Positions 7,991 to 14,910 of a DNA stretch of 42,897 nt are shown here, one piece after another. A program made the translations under genes and the position numbers. How positions within the stretch are numbered: the stretch's first letter is position 1; each line of letters begins with the position of its first letter. Origin of the DNA: GCA-2746795 sp964643965 (GTDB taxonomy: Bacteria > Chloroflexota > Anaerolineae > Promineifilales > Promineifilaceae); contig CAZXVH010000031.1 in assembly GCA_964643965.1 (NCBI GenBank), forward strand, positions 1 to 42,897, in the 5' to 3' direction. The notes under the pieces were generated by a model that searched no databases, was not told the DNA's origin, and worked only from the letters and a program-made list of their open reading frames with translations.

Positions 7991-8770
7991 TTACCGGCTG
8001 GCTGGCGGGAAGGCAAACGGCCGTTCCAACCCATGCTTCTCCAACAAGGCCCCATCCTGCATCAACTCGCTGGTGGGGCCATCGGCCACAATAAGCCCTT
8101 CATCCATGATAATCATGCGCGGAAACAGTTCAACGACGAGCATCATATCGTGGGTAGAAACCAGCATCGTTAATTCCAGGGCTTGCAGCAGGTGGATGAG
8201 GGCGCGGCGGGCGCGAGGGTCCAGCCCGGCTGACGGCTCGTCTAACACCAAAATTTCTGGCTTCATCGACAGCACCGTGGCAATTGCCACCCGCTTCTTC
8301 TGCCCCAGGCTCAGATGATGGGACAGGCGCTCTTCAAAACCAGCCATGCCCACCTGCGCCAGCGCCTGGGTCACTCGTTCCCGAATCTCCGCTTCTGGCA
8401 GACCAAGATGCAGCGGGCCGAAGGCCACGTCTTCAAACACAGTGGGCGAAAATAGTTGATCGTCGGGATGCTGGAATACCATGCCCACCTGGCTGCGAAT
8501 CACGGGCAGGTTTTCTTTGATCACTGGCAGGCCGCCCACCGCCAGGTCGCCATCCCCGTGCAGCAAGCCGTTGAGATGCAGCAGCAGGGTGCTTTTGCCG
8601 GCCCCATTTGGTCCCACCAGCGCCACTTTTTCACCAGCCGCCACTTGCAGCGAAACCCCTTTGAGCGCCTGCTGCCCATCATGGTAGGCAAATTTTAGAT
8701 TGTCTACCAGCAGAGAGGGTAAACGGCCGTTTTTAGTTAACGTTGTTTCAACAGCATGTTGTATGGGCAT
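7991..8770 (-). CDS. cbiO: Cobalt/nickel ECF transporter ATPase CbiO
   Basis: This 259-residue ATPase energises the CbiMQO uptake system. Walker A GPNGAGKST is at 53-61, followed by the Q-loop (MVFQHPDDQLFSPTV, whose extended form is typical of energy-coupling-factor ATPases). The signature is LSLGQ (153-157) in place of LSGGQ, Walker B ILVLDEP is at 173-179, and the switch is STHDM. It lies downstream of cbiQ and cbiM on the same strand, which fixes the assignment among ECF ATPases. AACGGCCGTT occurs twice, near both ends (8016, encoding Arg-Pro; 8722, encoding Asn-Gly-Arg). Confidence 0.93.
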   Translation of the reverse strand: MPIQHAVETTLTKNGRLPSLLVDNLKFAYHDGQQALKGVSLQVAAGEKVALVGPNGAGKSTLLLHLNGLLHGDGDLAVGGLPVIKENLPVIRSQVGMVFQHPDDQLFSPTVFEDVAFGPLHLGLPEAEIRERVTQALAQVGMAGFEERLSHHLSLGQKKRVAIATVLSMKPEILVLDEPSAGLDPRARRALIHLLQALELTMLVSTHDMMLVVELFPRMIIMDEGLIVADGPTSELMQDGALLEKHGLERPFAFPPASR

Positions 8771-8779
8771 AAAAAACCT

Positions 8780-8841
8780 TAATTTGGAGATTGGAGATTG
8801 GGGCCTGGAGAATCTCTAATCACTCATTGCTAATCTCTAAA
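8780..8841. repeat. Heptad-type inverted repeat (GGAGATT/AATCTCT)
   Basis: GGAGATT heptamers are followed by inverted AATCTCT copies, spanning the cbiQ-cbiO junction and running into the last codons of cbiQ. A hairpin inside an operon could set the ratio of the two products, but this is inference. Confidence 0.7.
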
Positions 8842-9634
8842 ACAGCCGGCTTAAAATTTGTATCAGGAGGATCAAGATAACGGCCGTTGCGCCCACAAAC
8901 CAATCCTGCTGCGTCATGGTATGGGTATTCATGGTCAGCAGTTGACCGCCATAGCCGCGAGCCAGCATGGCATTGTAAACGCGGTCGCTGCGCTCAAAGC
9001 TGCGTAGGAAAAGCTGCCCCACCATGCCGCCCGTTATCTTTGCCCGCCACCAGAGTGAGCCGCCGCGACGCCCCTGGCCTGGCAGGCGGGCGCTGCGAGC
9101 GTCGCGGGCGCGGAGCAGCCGCCCGGCTTCATCGGCCATGACAAAGAGGTAGCGGTACATAAAACTGATGATGGACACCAGAATTTGCGGGACGTACAGG
9201 TGGCGCAGGGCGTGCATCAAATCGGGGAACGGGGTGGTGGCGGTGAGCCAGATAGCGCTCAACACTGAGAGCCAGCTGCGAATGAGGATGCTGGCAAAAC
9301 GCACCAGGCCAGCGTCGGTGGCGGTGAATGTCCAGGGGCCGAGGTGAAAGGAGAAAACGGCCGTTCCCGGCAAAGTAAAGACAATCGTGATCGCCGCCAG
9401 CAAAAAAGGCAGCACAATCAGGGAGCGCTTAAACAAAAAGCCAAACGGGATGTGGGCCAGCCGCGCCGCCGCCAACATGAGCAAGCCCATCGCCCCATAC
9501 GCCAGCCACGCCCCATCCGGCAGCAGGGCGTTGGACAAAATAAACCCCACCACTACCACCACTTTGACGCGCGGATCCAGCCGGTGGGCCAGCGTAGCCT
9601 GGTTTTGATAATGGTCAAAAACGTTGATGTGCAT
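8837..9634 (-). CDS. cbiQ: Cobalt/nickel ECF transporter transmembrane subunit CbiQ
   Basis: CbiQ is the EcfT-type membrane component that couples CbiO to the CbiM substrate subunit. From the ATG at 9634 it is 265 residues, opening with MHINVFDHY and then HRLDPRVK, as in EcfT proteins. Several membrane helices follow. The conserved Ala-Arg-rich coupling region is visible as RLLRARDARSARLPGQGRRGG, with a second element at VYNAMLARGYGG. The frame continues upstream to 9730, but that extension is encoded by an eight-base tandem repeat (LLDYPTTR repeated), so it is rejected as protein. No clear ribosome site precedes the chosen ATG. Confidence 0.92.
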   Translation of the reverse strand: MHINVFDHYQNQATLAHRLDPRVKVVVVVGFILSNALLPDGAWLAYGAMGLLMLAAARLAHIPFGFLFKRSLIVLPFLLAAITIVFTLPGTAVFSFHLGPWTFTATDAGLVRFASILIRSWLSVLSAIWLTATTPFPDLMHALRHLYVPQILVSIISFMYRYLFVMADEAGRLLRARDARSARLPGQGRRGGSLWWRAKITGGMVGQLFLRSFERSDRVYNAMLARGYGGQLLTMNTHTMTQQDWFVGATAVILILLIQILSRLF

Positions 9635-9635
9635 G

Positions 9636-9765
9636 GGTAGTCGAGTAGTCGGGTAGTCGAGTAGTCGAGTAGTCGGGTAGTCGAGTAGTCGTCCCTGACC
9701 ACTGACCACTGTCCACTGTCCACTGTTCACTGTTCACTGTTCACTGCTCACTGCTCACTGTCCAC
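9636..9765. repeat. Tandem 8-mer array then heptamer array
   Basis: The left part (to about 9693) is a tandem of GTAGTCGA/GTAGTCGG octamers. The right part (9695-9765) is a tandem of heptamers of the CTGTTCA, CTGCTCA, CTGTCCA type. Together they fill the cbiM-cbiQ gap. The heptamer family recurs at 12395-12503, 30205-30343 and 37935-38010. Confidence 0.85.
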
Positions 9766-10692
9766 CGGCTTCCGGGTTATTCTTGCCAGGCCGACGACCA
9801 GCAGGGCCACGAGCAGCGCTCCCACAAGACCGGCGACGATGGTGGAAACGGCCGTTTCGCCTAAAAAGGGAATGGTATAATCCGGCAGCAGTTCAAAGGG
9901 AGCGTCCAGGGCGGTGTTGAGGAATCCCTGTTCCTCCGCCACCCACTCCAGGCCGTCGGGGAAACTGGAAGCAAAAGGCGAAATGAGTAGTACCAGCAGC
10001 ACCGCCACCACGCCACCTACAACCCAGCCTTTGCCGCCCGCTTCCCCGCTTTCGTTGAGCAAATCGGGGCGCACCCGCATCATAAAGGCCAGCGCCGCCA
10101 CCGTAATCAGCGCCTCACCCAGGCCGATGAAGAGATGGATGCCCAACATCGCCGGGATGACAATGCGAAAACTGGATGTGCCGCTAAAGCCCAGCAGCAG
10201 CGCCGTCAGCAGCGCCGCCGCTATCACGGAAAGCCAGGCTGCTGCGCCCGCCGTCGCCAGTTTCAGGTTGCGGCTGCGCTGCGCCACCGGTTTGTACAGG
10301 CCATACCCCACCAGCGCCGGGATGACGCCCATGATCAGGATATTGGCCCCCATGACCACCAGGCCGCCATCCTGGAAGAGCAGGGCTTGTAAGGCGATAA
10401 CGGCCGTCATCACCAAAATAGCCAGCCACGGCCCCAACACAATCGCGGCCAGCGTGGCCCCAATCAGGTGGCCCGAGGTGCCGCCGGCCACCGGGAAGTT
10501 GATCATCTGCCCGGCAAAAATAAAGGCAGCCATAATGCCAGCCAGCGGAACCAGGCGCTCGTCGAACGTGGAACGGCCGTTACGCACCGCCAGGCCCACC
10601 GCCACCAACGCCAGCAGCCAACACAACAGCGCCAGCCCCAGGCTCAAAAAACCATCCGGTACATGGAGTAAAACAATATTCGCTAAAATCAT
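9748..10692 (-). CDS. cbiM: CbiM substrate-binding membrane subunit with C-terminal PDGLE domain
   Basis: CbiM/NikM binds Co(II) or Ni(II) for uptake. The N-terminal region is diagnostic: LLHVPDGFLS, where the terminal His is a metal ligand in the family, then membrane helices with GTSGHLIGATL and HLFIGLGEALIT. Residues about 225-310 add a PDGLE/CbiN-like domain (SPFASSFPDGLE, then DYTIPFLGE and a membrane helix), so the separate CbiN gene is replaced by a fusion. In the family the N-terminal Met is followed closely by His; here nine residues precede it. GGAGG seven bases before the ATG at 10692 supports this start. Downstream cbiQ and cbiO complete the transporter. Co versus Ni cannot be decided. 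Confidence 0.92.
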   Translation of the reverse strand: MILANIVLLHVPDGFLSLGLALLCWLLALVAVGLAVRNGRSTFDERLVPLAGIMAAFIFAGQMINFPVAGGTSGHLIGATLAAIVLGPWLAILVMTAVIALQALLFQDGGLVVMGANILIMGVIPALVGYGLYKPVAQRSRNLKLATAGAAAWLSVIAAALLTALLLGFSGTSSFRIVIPAMLGIHLFIGLGEALITVAALAFMMRVRPDLLNESGEAGGKGWVVGGVVAVLLVLLISPFASSFPDGLEWVAEEQGFLNTALDAPFELLPDYTIPFLGETAVSTIVAGLVGALLVALLVVGLARITRKPVDSEQ

Positions 10693-10715
10693 GATTCATC
10701 CTCCAAAGGAAGAAA

Positions 10716-10812
10716 CATAGAGAGGCGCAGAGAATTTACCGAGATACGCGGAGGAAAAATCTTTACCTCTCTGTGAAACACTGCGCCTTCTCCGGGTCCT
10801 CTGTATCCCTGC
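10716..10812. repeat. Imperfect inverted repeat (CGCAGAG type)
   Basis: Degenerate GAGGCGCAGAG-like units on the left pair with CTCTGTG-like units on the right between the Fur-family gene and cbiM. A relative lies between antitoxin and toxin genes at 14119-14193. No riboswitch fold was recognised here. Confidence 0.6.
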
Positions 10813-10814
10813 TT

Positions 10815-11234
10815 TTATTCTGTACAGCCGGCACAGGTTCCAAATAATGAAATATGCTGCAAATCGGCGGTGAAGGCGTGATCGCGCTCAAGCTGCGCCG
10901 CCAGACCTTCCAGCATGGCGGCGTCGGCGTCGATGACATAGCGGCAATGGCGGCATACCAGGTGAATGTGCGGCCCATGTTCGGCTGGCGCGTAGATAAT
11001 CTGTTCGCCCATATCGGTGCGACAAGCGATGCCCTGCGCCACCAGCATATCTAAAGTGCGGTAAACAGTGGCGATGTTGACGGCGCCAGTACGGGCTTGC
11101 ACTTGTTCATACACCTTGTCGGCAGTGAGATGTGGGCCGTCGCTCAACAGGGCGTCGATAATCATTTCGCGCTGCGGCGTAATGCGGAAGCGCCGCTCAC
11201 GCAGGGTTTCAATGATCGTTTGGGCGTCGTTCAT
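10815..11234 (-). CDS. Fur family metal-responsive repressor
   Basis: This 139-residue regulator has the Fur fold. A winged helix (FRITPQREMIIDAL, then TADKVYEQV and NIATVYRTLDMLV) is followed by the metal and dimer domain with HIHLVCRHC and a C-terminal CAGC. The two CxxC pairs form the structural zinc site of the family. It heads the minus-strand cbiMQO genes and is divergent from a Zn/Mn-class ABC ATPase, so a Zur-, Nur- or Mur-like role in metal uptake is more likely than global iron control. Spacing to cbiM is 122 bases, filled by a repeat. Candidate operators lie in the shared upstream region. Confidence 0.92.
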   Translation of the reverse strand: MNDAQTIIETLRERRFRITPQREMIIDALLSDGPHLTADKVYEQVQARTGAVNIATVYRTLDMLVAQGIACRTDMGEQIIYAPAEHGPHIHLVCRHCRYVIDADAAMLEGLAAQLERDHAFTADLQHISLFGTCAGCTE

Positions 11235-11252
11235 GCGAATTCTCTTAGGAGG

Positions 11253-11321
11253 TAAACCGCAGAAAGTGTTCAGATAACCATACCGCTCAAATCTGCGTCA
11301 TCTGCGAAATCTGCGGTTGAT
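11253..11321. repeat. Short-period inverted repeat array (CATCTGCGAAATCTG type)
   Basis: CGCAGA-like units are followed by ATCTGCG units, the same family as at 2321-2385. A 24-base stretch from 11289 is identical to one within the Hsp70-like coding region starting at 16842. Confidence 0.75.
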
Positions 11322-11355
11322 TTTCTTGTTTTTTGTACAAGAAATTTATTGGTAA

Positions 11356-11386
11356 GTTATTACTAATTGCGACTATTTGCAATAAC
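11356..11386. promoter_or_regulatory. Candidate metalloregulator operator 1
   Basis: A 31-base imperfect palindrome begins GTTATT and ends AATAAC, with an inner inverted pair ATTGC/GCAAT separated by eight bases. It sits in the divergent region between the Fur-family gene and the ABC ATPase gene. Size and A/T content fit a Fur-type box, but no family consensus is matched exactly. Confidence 0.4.
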
Positions 11387-11431
11387 AACCATTGTACAGA
11401 AAGCGTCGCGAAAATCAAATTAAGATGGTAT

Positions 11432-11452
11432 GAGGAGTGCGCGTAACTCCTC
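11432..11452. other. Perfect 7-bp hairpin in divergent region
   Basis: GAGGAGT and ACTCCTC flank a seven-base loop. It could be a 5' leader structure of the ABC transporter transcript. The rest of 11235-11538 holds a repeat array, two candidate operators and no further gene that I can see. Confidence 0.35.
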
Positions 11453-11457
11453 GTCTA

Positions 11458-11470
11458 GCAATAATATTGC
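11458..11470. promoter_or_regulatory. Candidate metalloregulator operator 2
   Basis: GCAATAATATTGC is a perfect 6-1-6 palindrome about 70 bases before the ABC ATPase start. It shares the GCAAT/ATTGC half-sites of the palindrome at 11356-11386, which suggests one regulator binding both. Confidence 0.4.
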
Positions 11471-11538
11471 CCCCGCCTCCCGCCTCGCATCTTTCGCATC
11501 TGTTTCGCAAATCTCGGTTAGCGGTATAAAATCCCACT

Positions 11539-12399
11539 ATGACCGAAGTGGTGAAGCAAATCAAACGACGCGGCGTCCTGCATGAAACAAATACGCCCAC
11601 CCTGGAAATGAAACATGTGTCGGTAGCGTATGCGGCCGGCGCTCAAGGTGTGACCTCGGCGCGAAGCACACAGTACGCCCTGGCCGATGTCTCCTTCCGG
11701 GTGGAAGCGGGTGAACGCATAGCCGTGGTGGGGCCAAATGGCGCGGGTAAAAGTACCCTACTCAAACTTATTGTGGGCACACTCAAGCCTACGCAGGGCG
11801 ACATCCATATTTTTGGACACGGGCCTGACGGTCACATTTGCATCGCCTATGTGCCGCAGCGCAGCCAGATTGATTGGAGCTTCCCGGTGACAGTGGCTGA
11901 CGTGGTAATGATGGGGCGGGTGAGACAAATTGGCTTCTTCCGTTGGCCGCACCGCGCCGACTGGCAGGTGGTGAAGGAGTGCCTGGCGCGGGTCAATGCC
12001 AGCCATCTGGCTAAAAAGCAGATTGGCGAACTGTCGGGCGGGCAGCAGCAGCGGGTGTTTATTGCCCGGGCGTTGGCCCAAGAAGCGGAGCTGCTTTTGC
12101 TCGACGAGCCGCTGACCGGCCTGGATGCGCCCAGTCAGAACGCTATTTTCGAGGTGTTGGATGGCTTGCGGCCGGATGGCGTGACGGTGATTATTTCTAC
12201 CCATGATCTCAACATGGCGGCGGAACGGTTCGACCGGGTGATGCTGCTGAATCGAGAAATTATAGCCTGGGGAGCGGCGCCGGCCGTTCTCACCACTGAA
12301 AATCTCATGACAGCTTACGGCGGCCATATGCACGTCCTCGGCGACGGCGACCTGCTGCTGACGGATACCTGTTGTGATCACGGGGAGGAAAATCAGTGA
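11539..12399 (+). CDS. Zn/Mn-type ABC transporter ATP-binding protein
   Basis: This 286-residue ATPase belongs to the metal ABC group (ZnuC/MntB/SitB). Walker A GPNGAGKST is at 65-73. The segment YVPQRSQIDWSFPVTVADVVMMGR is typical of this group, the signature is LSGGQQQR and Walker B is LLLLDEPLTGLD. The C-terminus ends in a His/Cys/Asp-rich tail (HMHVLGDGD, then DTCCDHGEE) that could bind metal. The permease follows after a repeat-filled gap; no substrate-binding lipoprotein gene lies in the block. Divergence from the Fur-family gene points to metal repression. Zinc versus manganese is open. Confidence 0.9.
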   Translation: MTEVVKQIKRRGVLHETNTPTLEMKHVSVAYAAGAQGVTSARSTQYALADVSFRVEAGERIAVVGPNGAGKSTLLKLIVGTLKPTQGDIHIFGHGPDGHICIAYVPQRSQIDWSFPVTVADVVMMGRVRQIGFFRWPHRADWQVVKECLARVNASHLAKKQIGELSGGQQQRVFIARALAQEAELLLLDEPLTGLDAPSQNAIFEVLDGLRPDGVTVIISTHDLNMAAERFDRVMLLNREIIAWGAAPAVLTTENLMTAYGGHMHVLGDGDLLLTDTCCDHGEENQ

Positions 12400-12503
12400 A
12401 CAGGAAACAGTGAACAGTAAACAGTGAACAGTGAACAGTCGTCATATGCGGCTTCGCTGAACACTGTAAACTGTAAACTGTAAACTGTACACTGTACACT
12501 GAC
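12395..12503. repeat. Heptad inverted repeat (GTGAACA/CTGTAAA)
   Basis: Tandem GTGAACA/GTAAACA heptamers are followed after about 30 bases by tandem inverted CTGTAAA/CTGTACA heptamers. The two arms could pair into a very long stem between the ATPase and permease genes. The array runs right up to the permease ATG and leaves no ordinary ribosome-binding site. Confidence 0.85.
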
Positions 12504-13337
12504 ATGGACTGGTTACTCGATCCCCTGCAATATACCTTCATCACCCGGGCGCTGCTGGCGGCCGTTATCGTGGGTGTGGTTTGCTCGGTGCTGGGCACGT
12601 ATGTGGTGCTGCGTGGCATGGCGTTTTTTGGCGATGCCCTGGCGCATACCATTTTGCCGGGGGTGGTGATTGCTTTTTTGCTGGGTTGGCCGCTGGCGGT
12701 GGGGGCGCTGATATTTGGGGTATTAACGGCCGTTGGCATTGGCGTCCTCACTGAACGGGGCGATTTAAAGGAAGATACCGCCATTGGCGTGGTCTTTGCC
12801 GGTTTTTTTGCCTTGGGGGTAGCTTTGCTCTCCATGACCGGCAGCTACACCGTTGACCTGGCGCACTTTTTGTTTGGCAATTTATTGGCGGTGACGCAGG
12901 CTGATTTGTGGACAACGGCCGTTCTGGGGGCCATCGTCCTGATCACCATCTTCCTCTTTTACAAAGAATTGCTCGTCGTCTCCTTTGATCCCGTTTTAGC
13001 GGTGACGCTGCGTCTGCCCACCACCTTTTTGCGCTACCTGCTGCTCATCTTGATTGCCGTCACCATTGTAGTGTCGCTGCAAGTGGTGGGCATTGCCCTC
13101 ATGTTAGCCATGTTTGTCACCCCGGCGGCTACAGCCTCTCTGTTGACCCGGCGGCTGCCCACCATGATGGTCGTTTCGGCCGGCATCGGCGCGTTTTCCG
13201 GGGTGGCCGGAGTGTATGCTTCTTATTATTTGAACGTGGCCTCTGGCCCGGCGGTGGTGTTGGTGGCGACCCTCATATTTGTCCTGGTGTTCCTCTTTGC
13301 CCCGGGGCGGGGCTATCTTTGGGGCAAGCTGGCATGA
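12504..13337 (+). CDS. Zn/Mn-type ABC transporter permease
   Basis: This 277-residue polytopic permease belongs to the ABC-3 (ZnuB/MntB) family. Family segments are ITRALLAAVIVGVVCSVLGTYVVLRG at the start, FFGDALAHTILPGVV (the loop contacting the ATPase), and LQVVGIALMLAMFVTPAATA toward the end. It pairs with the upstream ATPase. AACGGCCGTT appears twice (12725 and 12914), encoding LTAVGI and TTAVLG. The stop overlaps the ATG of a methyltransferase remnant, so the downstream fragment may be co-translated. Confidence 0.92.
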   Translation: MDWLLDPLQYTFITRALLAAVIVGVVCSVLGTYVVLRGMAFFGDALAHTILPGVVIAFLLGWPLAVGALIFGVLTAVGIGVLTERGDLKEDTAIGVVFAGFFALGVALLSMTGSYTVDLAHFLFGNLLAVTQADLWTTAVLGAIVLITIFLFYKELLVVSFDPVLAVTLRLPTTFLRYLLLILIAVTIVVSLQVVGIALMLAMFVTPAATASLLTRRLPTMMVVSAGIGAFSGVAGVYASYYLNVASGPAVVLVATLIFVLVFLFAPGRGYLWGKLA

Positions 13338-13525
13338 CGGCGCTGCCTAGTTGTGTAGGTGGGTGGGCTGCTGCCCGCGCGGTTGCCAAAAATCCGGTGG
13401 GTTATTTCATTCCCTGCCATCGGGTCATCAGCCAATCAGGGAAACTGCACAATTACCGCTGGGGCAGCACGCGCAAGAAGGCGATGGTGGGCTGGGAAGC
13501 GGCGATGATGCCAGCGAACAGTTAG
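13334..13525 (+). pseudogene. Remnant of O6-methylguanine-DNA methyltransferase (Ogt/Ada C-terminus)
   Basis: The 63 residues contain the methyl-acceptor motif IPCHRVI, preceded by a degraded ARAVAKNPVGYF and followed by YRWGSTRKKAMVGWEAA, as at the C-terminus of Ogt/Ada-type proteins. The whole N-terminal domain and the DNA-binding helix region are missing. The fragment begins on the stop codon of the permease gene, so it appears to have been joined there by deletion. The acceptor Cys remains, but the protein is too short to be a normal repair enzyme. Confidence 0.75.
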
Positions 13526-13613
13526 CAGGGGGCAGGGGACAGCTTAAAAAATTAAATCAAGTCGTAACATGACTATCTTCGTCCAGGCATAAATGTCCGG
13601 TCTAAACAACAAC

Positions 13614-13667
13614 GCCGGGTAAACCCGGCTTTTCCCCAATAGCCCCGTTTACGGGGCGCTGTTTTTT
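13614..13667 (+). terminator. Two adjacent terminator-like hairpins
   Basis: The first hairpin is GCCGGGT-AA-ACCCGGC (13614-13629) followed by four T. The second is GCCCCG-TTTA-CGGGGC (13642-13657) followed by a six-T run at 13662-13667. They lie between the methyltransferase remnant and the convergent toxin gene. AATAGCCCC at 13639 can also pair with GGGGCTATT near 13674-13682, an alternative fold. Confidence 0.7.
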
Positions 13668-13686
13668 AGACGGGGGCTATTTCGGG

Positions 13687-14109
13687 TTACATTCGCCACG
13701 GATTCAGGAGAAGAATACCGGTCCTCTCAAAATCTTGCACGTTGCGGGTGACGAGGGTGAGGTTGCCGTGCAGAGCGATGGCCGCGATGAGGGAGTCCAC
13801 GGCCGGTAGGGGTGTGCCTTGTTGCTCTAGTTTGGCGGTGAGGGTTCCCCAGGTGAGCATAACGGCCGTTTCCACCCCCAGCACTCGCCCCTGAAACCGA
13901 CTCAATAAATCTTCTTCCAGCCACTCGGCCAGTTGTTCCTTCGGCGCCGAATCGGGCAGTTTCTCGATACCTTTCTTGATTTCGCCGATGGTGAGGACGC
14001 TCAAATAGATATGGTCGTCGTCAATACTGTCTATCCAATCGATAACGGCCGTTTCTGGCCGCTTCGACACCAATTCAGAAATGACGCATGTATCCAGTAA
14101 ATATCGCAT
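13687..14109 (-). CDS. vapC: PIN-domain toxin (VapC-like)
   Basis: This 140-residue PIN-domain ribonuclease toxin starts MRYLLDTCVISEL, with the first catalytic Asp in LLDTC. The conserved Glu is in LTIGEIKKGIEKL, and later acidic residues are in PAVDSLIAAIA and VTRNVQDFE. VapC toxins cut specific RNAs in the cytoplasm. The cognate antitoxin gene lies immediately upstream on the same strand, separated by about 90 bases of inverted repeat. The ATG at 14109 is used; an in-frame GTG at 14121 is possible, and neither has a strong ribosome site. AACGGCCGTT occurs at 13861 and 14044, encoding Thr-Ala-Val both times. Confidence 0.9.
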   Translation of the reverse strand: MRYLLDTCVISELVSKRPETAVIDWIDSIDDDHIYLSVLTIGEIKKGIEKLPDSAPKEQLAEWLEEDLLSRFQGRVLGVETAVMLTWGTLTAKLEQQGTPLPAVDSLIAAIALHGNLTLVTRNVQDFERTGILLLNPWRM

Positions 14110-14118
14110 AATTTTTTT

Positions 14119-14193
14119 CACCGCAGAGGTCGCGGAGAGCGCAAAGAAAAACTAGAGAATTCCTCTGCGTCCCCTGCGTTCTCTGCGGTTTAA
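14119..14193. repeat. Inverted repeat between antitoxin and toxin
   Basis: CCGCAGAG-type units pair with CTCTGCGG-type units across about 75 bases. A hairpin here could lower toxin expression relative to antitoxin, which is inference. It belongs to the same degenerate family as 10716-10812. Confidence 0.7.
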
Positions 14194-14198
14194 GATTT

Positions 14199-14453
14199 TC
14201 ATAACTGAATATCCGGTCGAGAGGGGCTGGTATCACGACTTAAATCTAATTCCACCTCAGCCAAGGGCGAACTGCGGAAAAAGTCAGATAATTTTCCCCG
14301 CGTTGCAATCATTTGTTTGTACTCTTGATAGGAAAGCACCACAACCACCTCTGCCCCATGTTTGGTGATGATTTGCGGCCCTTCACCGACGGCGTCCTTT
14401 ACCACCTGGCTAAATTTATTTTTCGCGTCTTGTAACTGCCATATCTGGCTCAT
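14199..14453 (-). CDS. Phd/YefM-type antitoxin
   Basis: This 84-residue protein begins MSQIWQLQDAKNKFSQVV, the Phd/YefM DNA-binding N-terminus. It continues with GPQIITKHGAEVVVVLSYQEYKQM, the conserved beta-hairpin and helix. The C-terminal part, DFFRSSPLAEVELDLSRD, is the usual toxin-wrapping segment. GAGG five bases before the ATG at 14453 favours that start over a GTG two codons upstream. It precedes the PIN toxin on the same strand; Phd antitoxins paired with PIN toxins are well known. It is expected to neutralise the toxin and repress its own promoter. Confidence 0.9.
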   Translation of the reverse strand: MSQIWQLQDAKNKFSQVVKDAVGEGPQIITKHGAEVVVVLSYQEYKQMIATRGKLSDFFRSSPLAEVELDLSRDTSPSRPDIQL

Positions 14454-14514
14454 ATGCACCTCATTCTGTCTAGTCTGTCCAGATTTTAATTGATTTGATA
14501 CCGACCTGTCAAGT

Positions 14515-14832
14515 GTGGCTGTCGCCCATTATATTCAAAAGGTTCGTCAGGCTGATATAGATGTTGTGGGGACTGTTTTGTTTGGCTCTTACGCGCAAGG
14601 AACGGCAACGAACGATAGCGATATAGATTTAATCGTTATCGCGCCAGAATTTGATCAACGTGACGAAAGCCAGGTCAATTTACTGTGGGAATTACGAGCG
14701 TTTGCTGATCCTCGCATTGAGCCTATTGCTTGCGGCCGTCGCCAATGGATGGAGGATGATTCCAGCCCCATTCTTTCAATTGCCAGAGAAACTGGGATTA
14801 TGATACCTGTTGCAGAGATGATTCCCGCCTGA
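14515..14832 (+). CDS. Small nucleotidyltransferase-domain protein (MNT-like)
   Basis: This 105-residue protein has the minimal nucleotidyltransferase signature GSYAQGTATNDSDIDLIVI, where GS and the two Asp bind metal and nucleotide. Proteins of this size usually work as the MNT half of MNT-HEPN toxin-antitoxin pairs; no HEPN gene is adjacent on either side. The start is uncertain: GTG at 14515 is the first plausible codon, with no ribosome site, and the frame opens only at 14494. The N-terminus may therefore be truncated, leaving the cofactor domain intact. Confidence 0.65.
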   Translation: MAVAHYIQKVRQADIDVVGTVLFGSYAQGTATNDSDIDLIVIAPEFDQRDESQVNLLWELRAFADPRIEPIACGRRQWMEDDSSPILSIARETGIMIPVAEMIPA

Positions 14833-14910
14833 TTTGTAATTGCAAAAACGGCCGTTTCCCCCTAAACTTCCCCTCTTACCAACCTGCCACCCACAACCTG
14901 CCCCCTGCCC

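Noticed and set aside
9636..9765. CRISPR array
   Set aside because: Units are 7-8 bases, continuous and without spacers, and no cas genes are present. The same holds for the other short-period arrays and the 34- and 88-base tandems.
10693..10814. Cobalamin or NiCo riboswitch before cbiM
   Set aside because: The region is a degenerate inverted repeat of a family found elsewhere, and no conserved riboswitch core was seen.
14515..14832. Complete MNT-HEPN toxin-antitoxin pair
   Set aside because: No HEPN-type frame lies next to the nucleotidyltransferase: upstream is the Phd antitoxin on the other strand and downstream only repeats and the gap.
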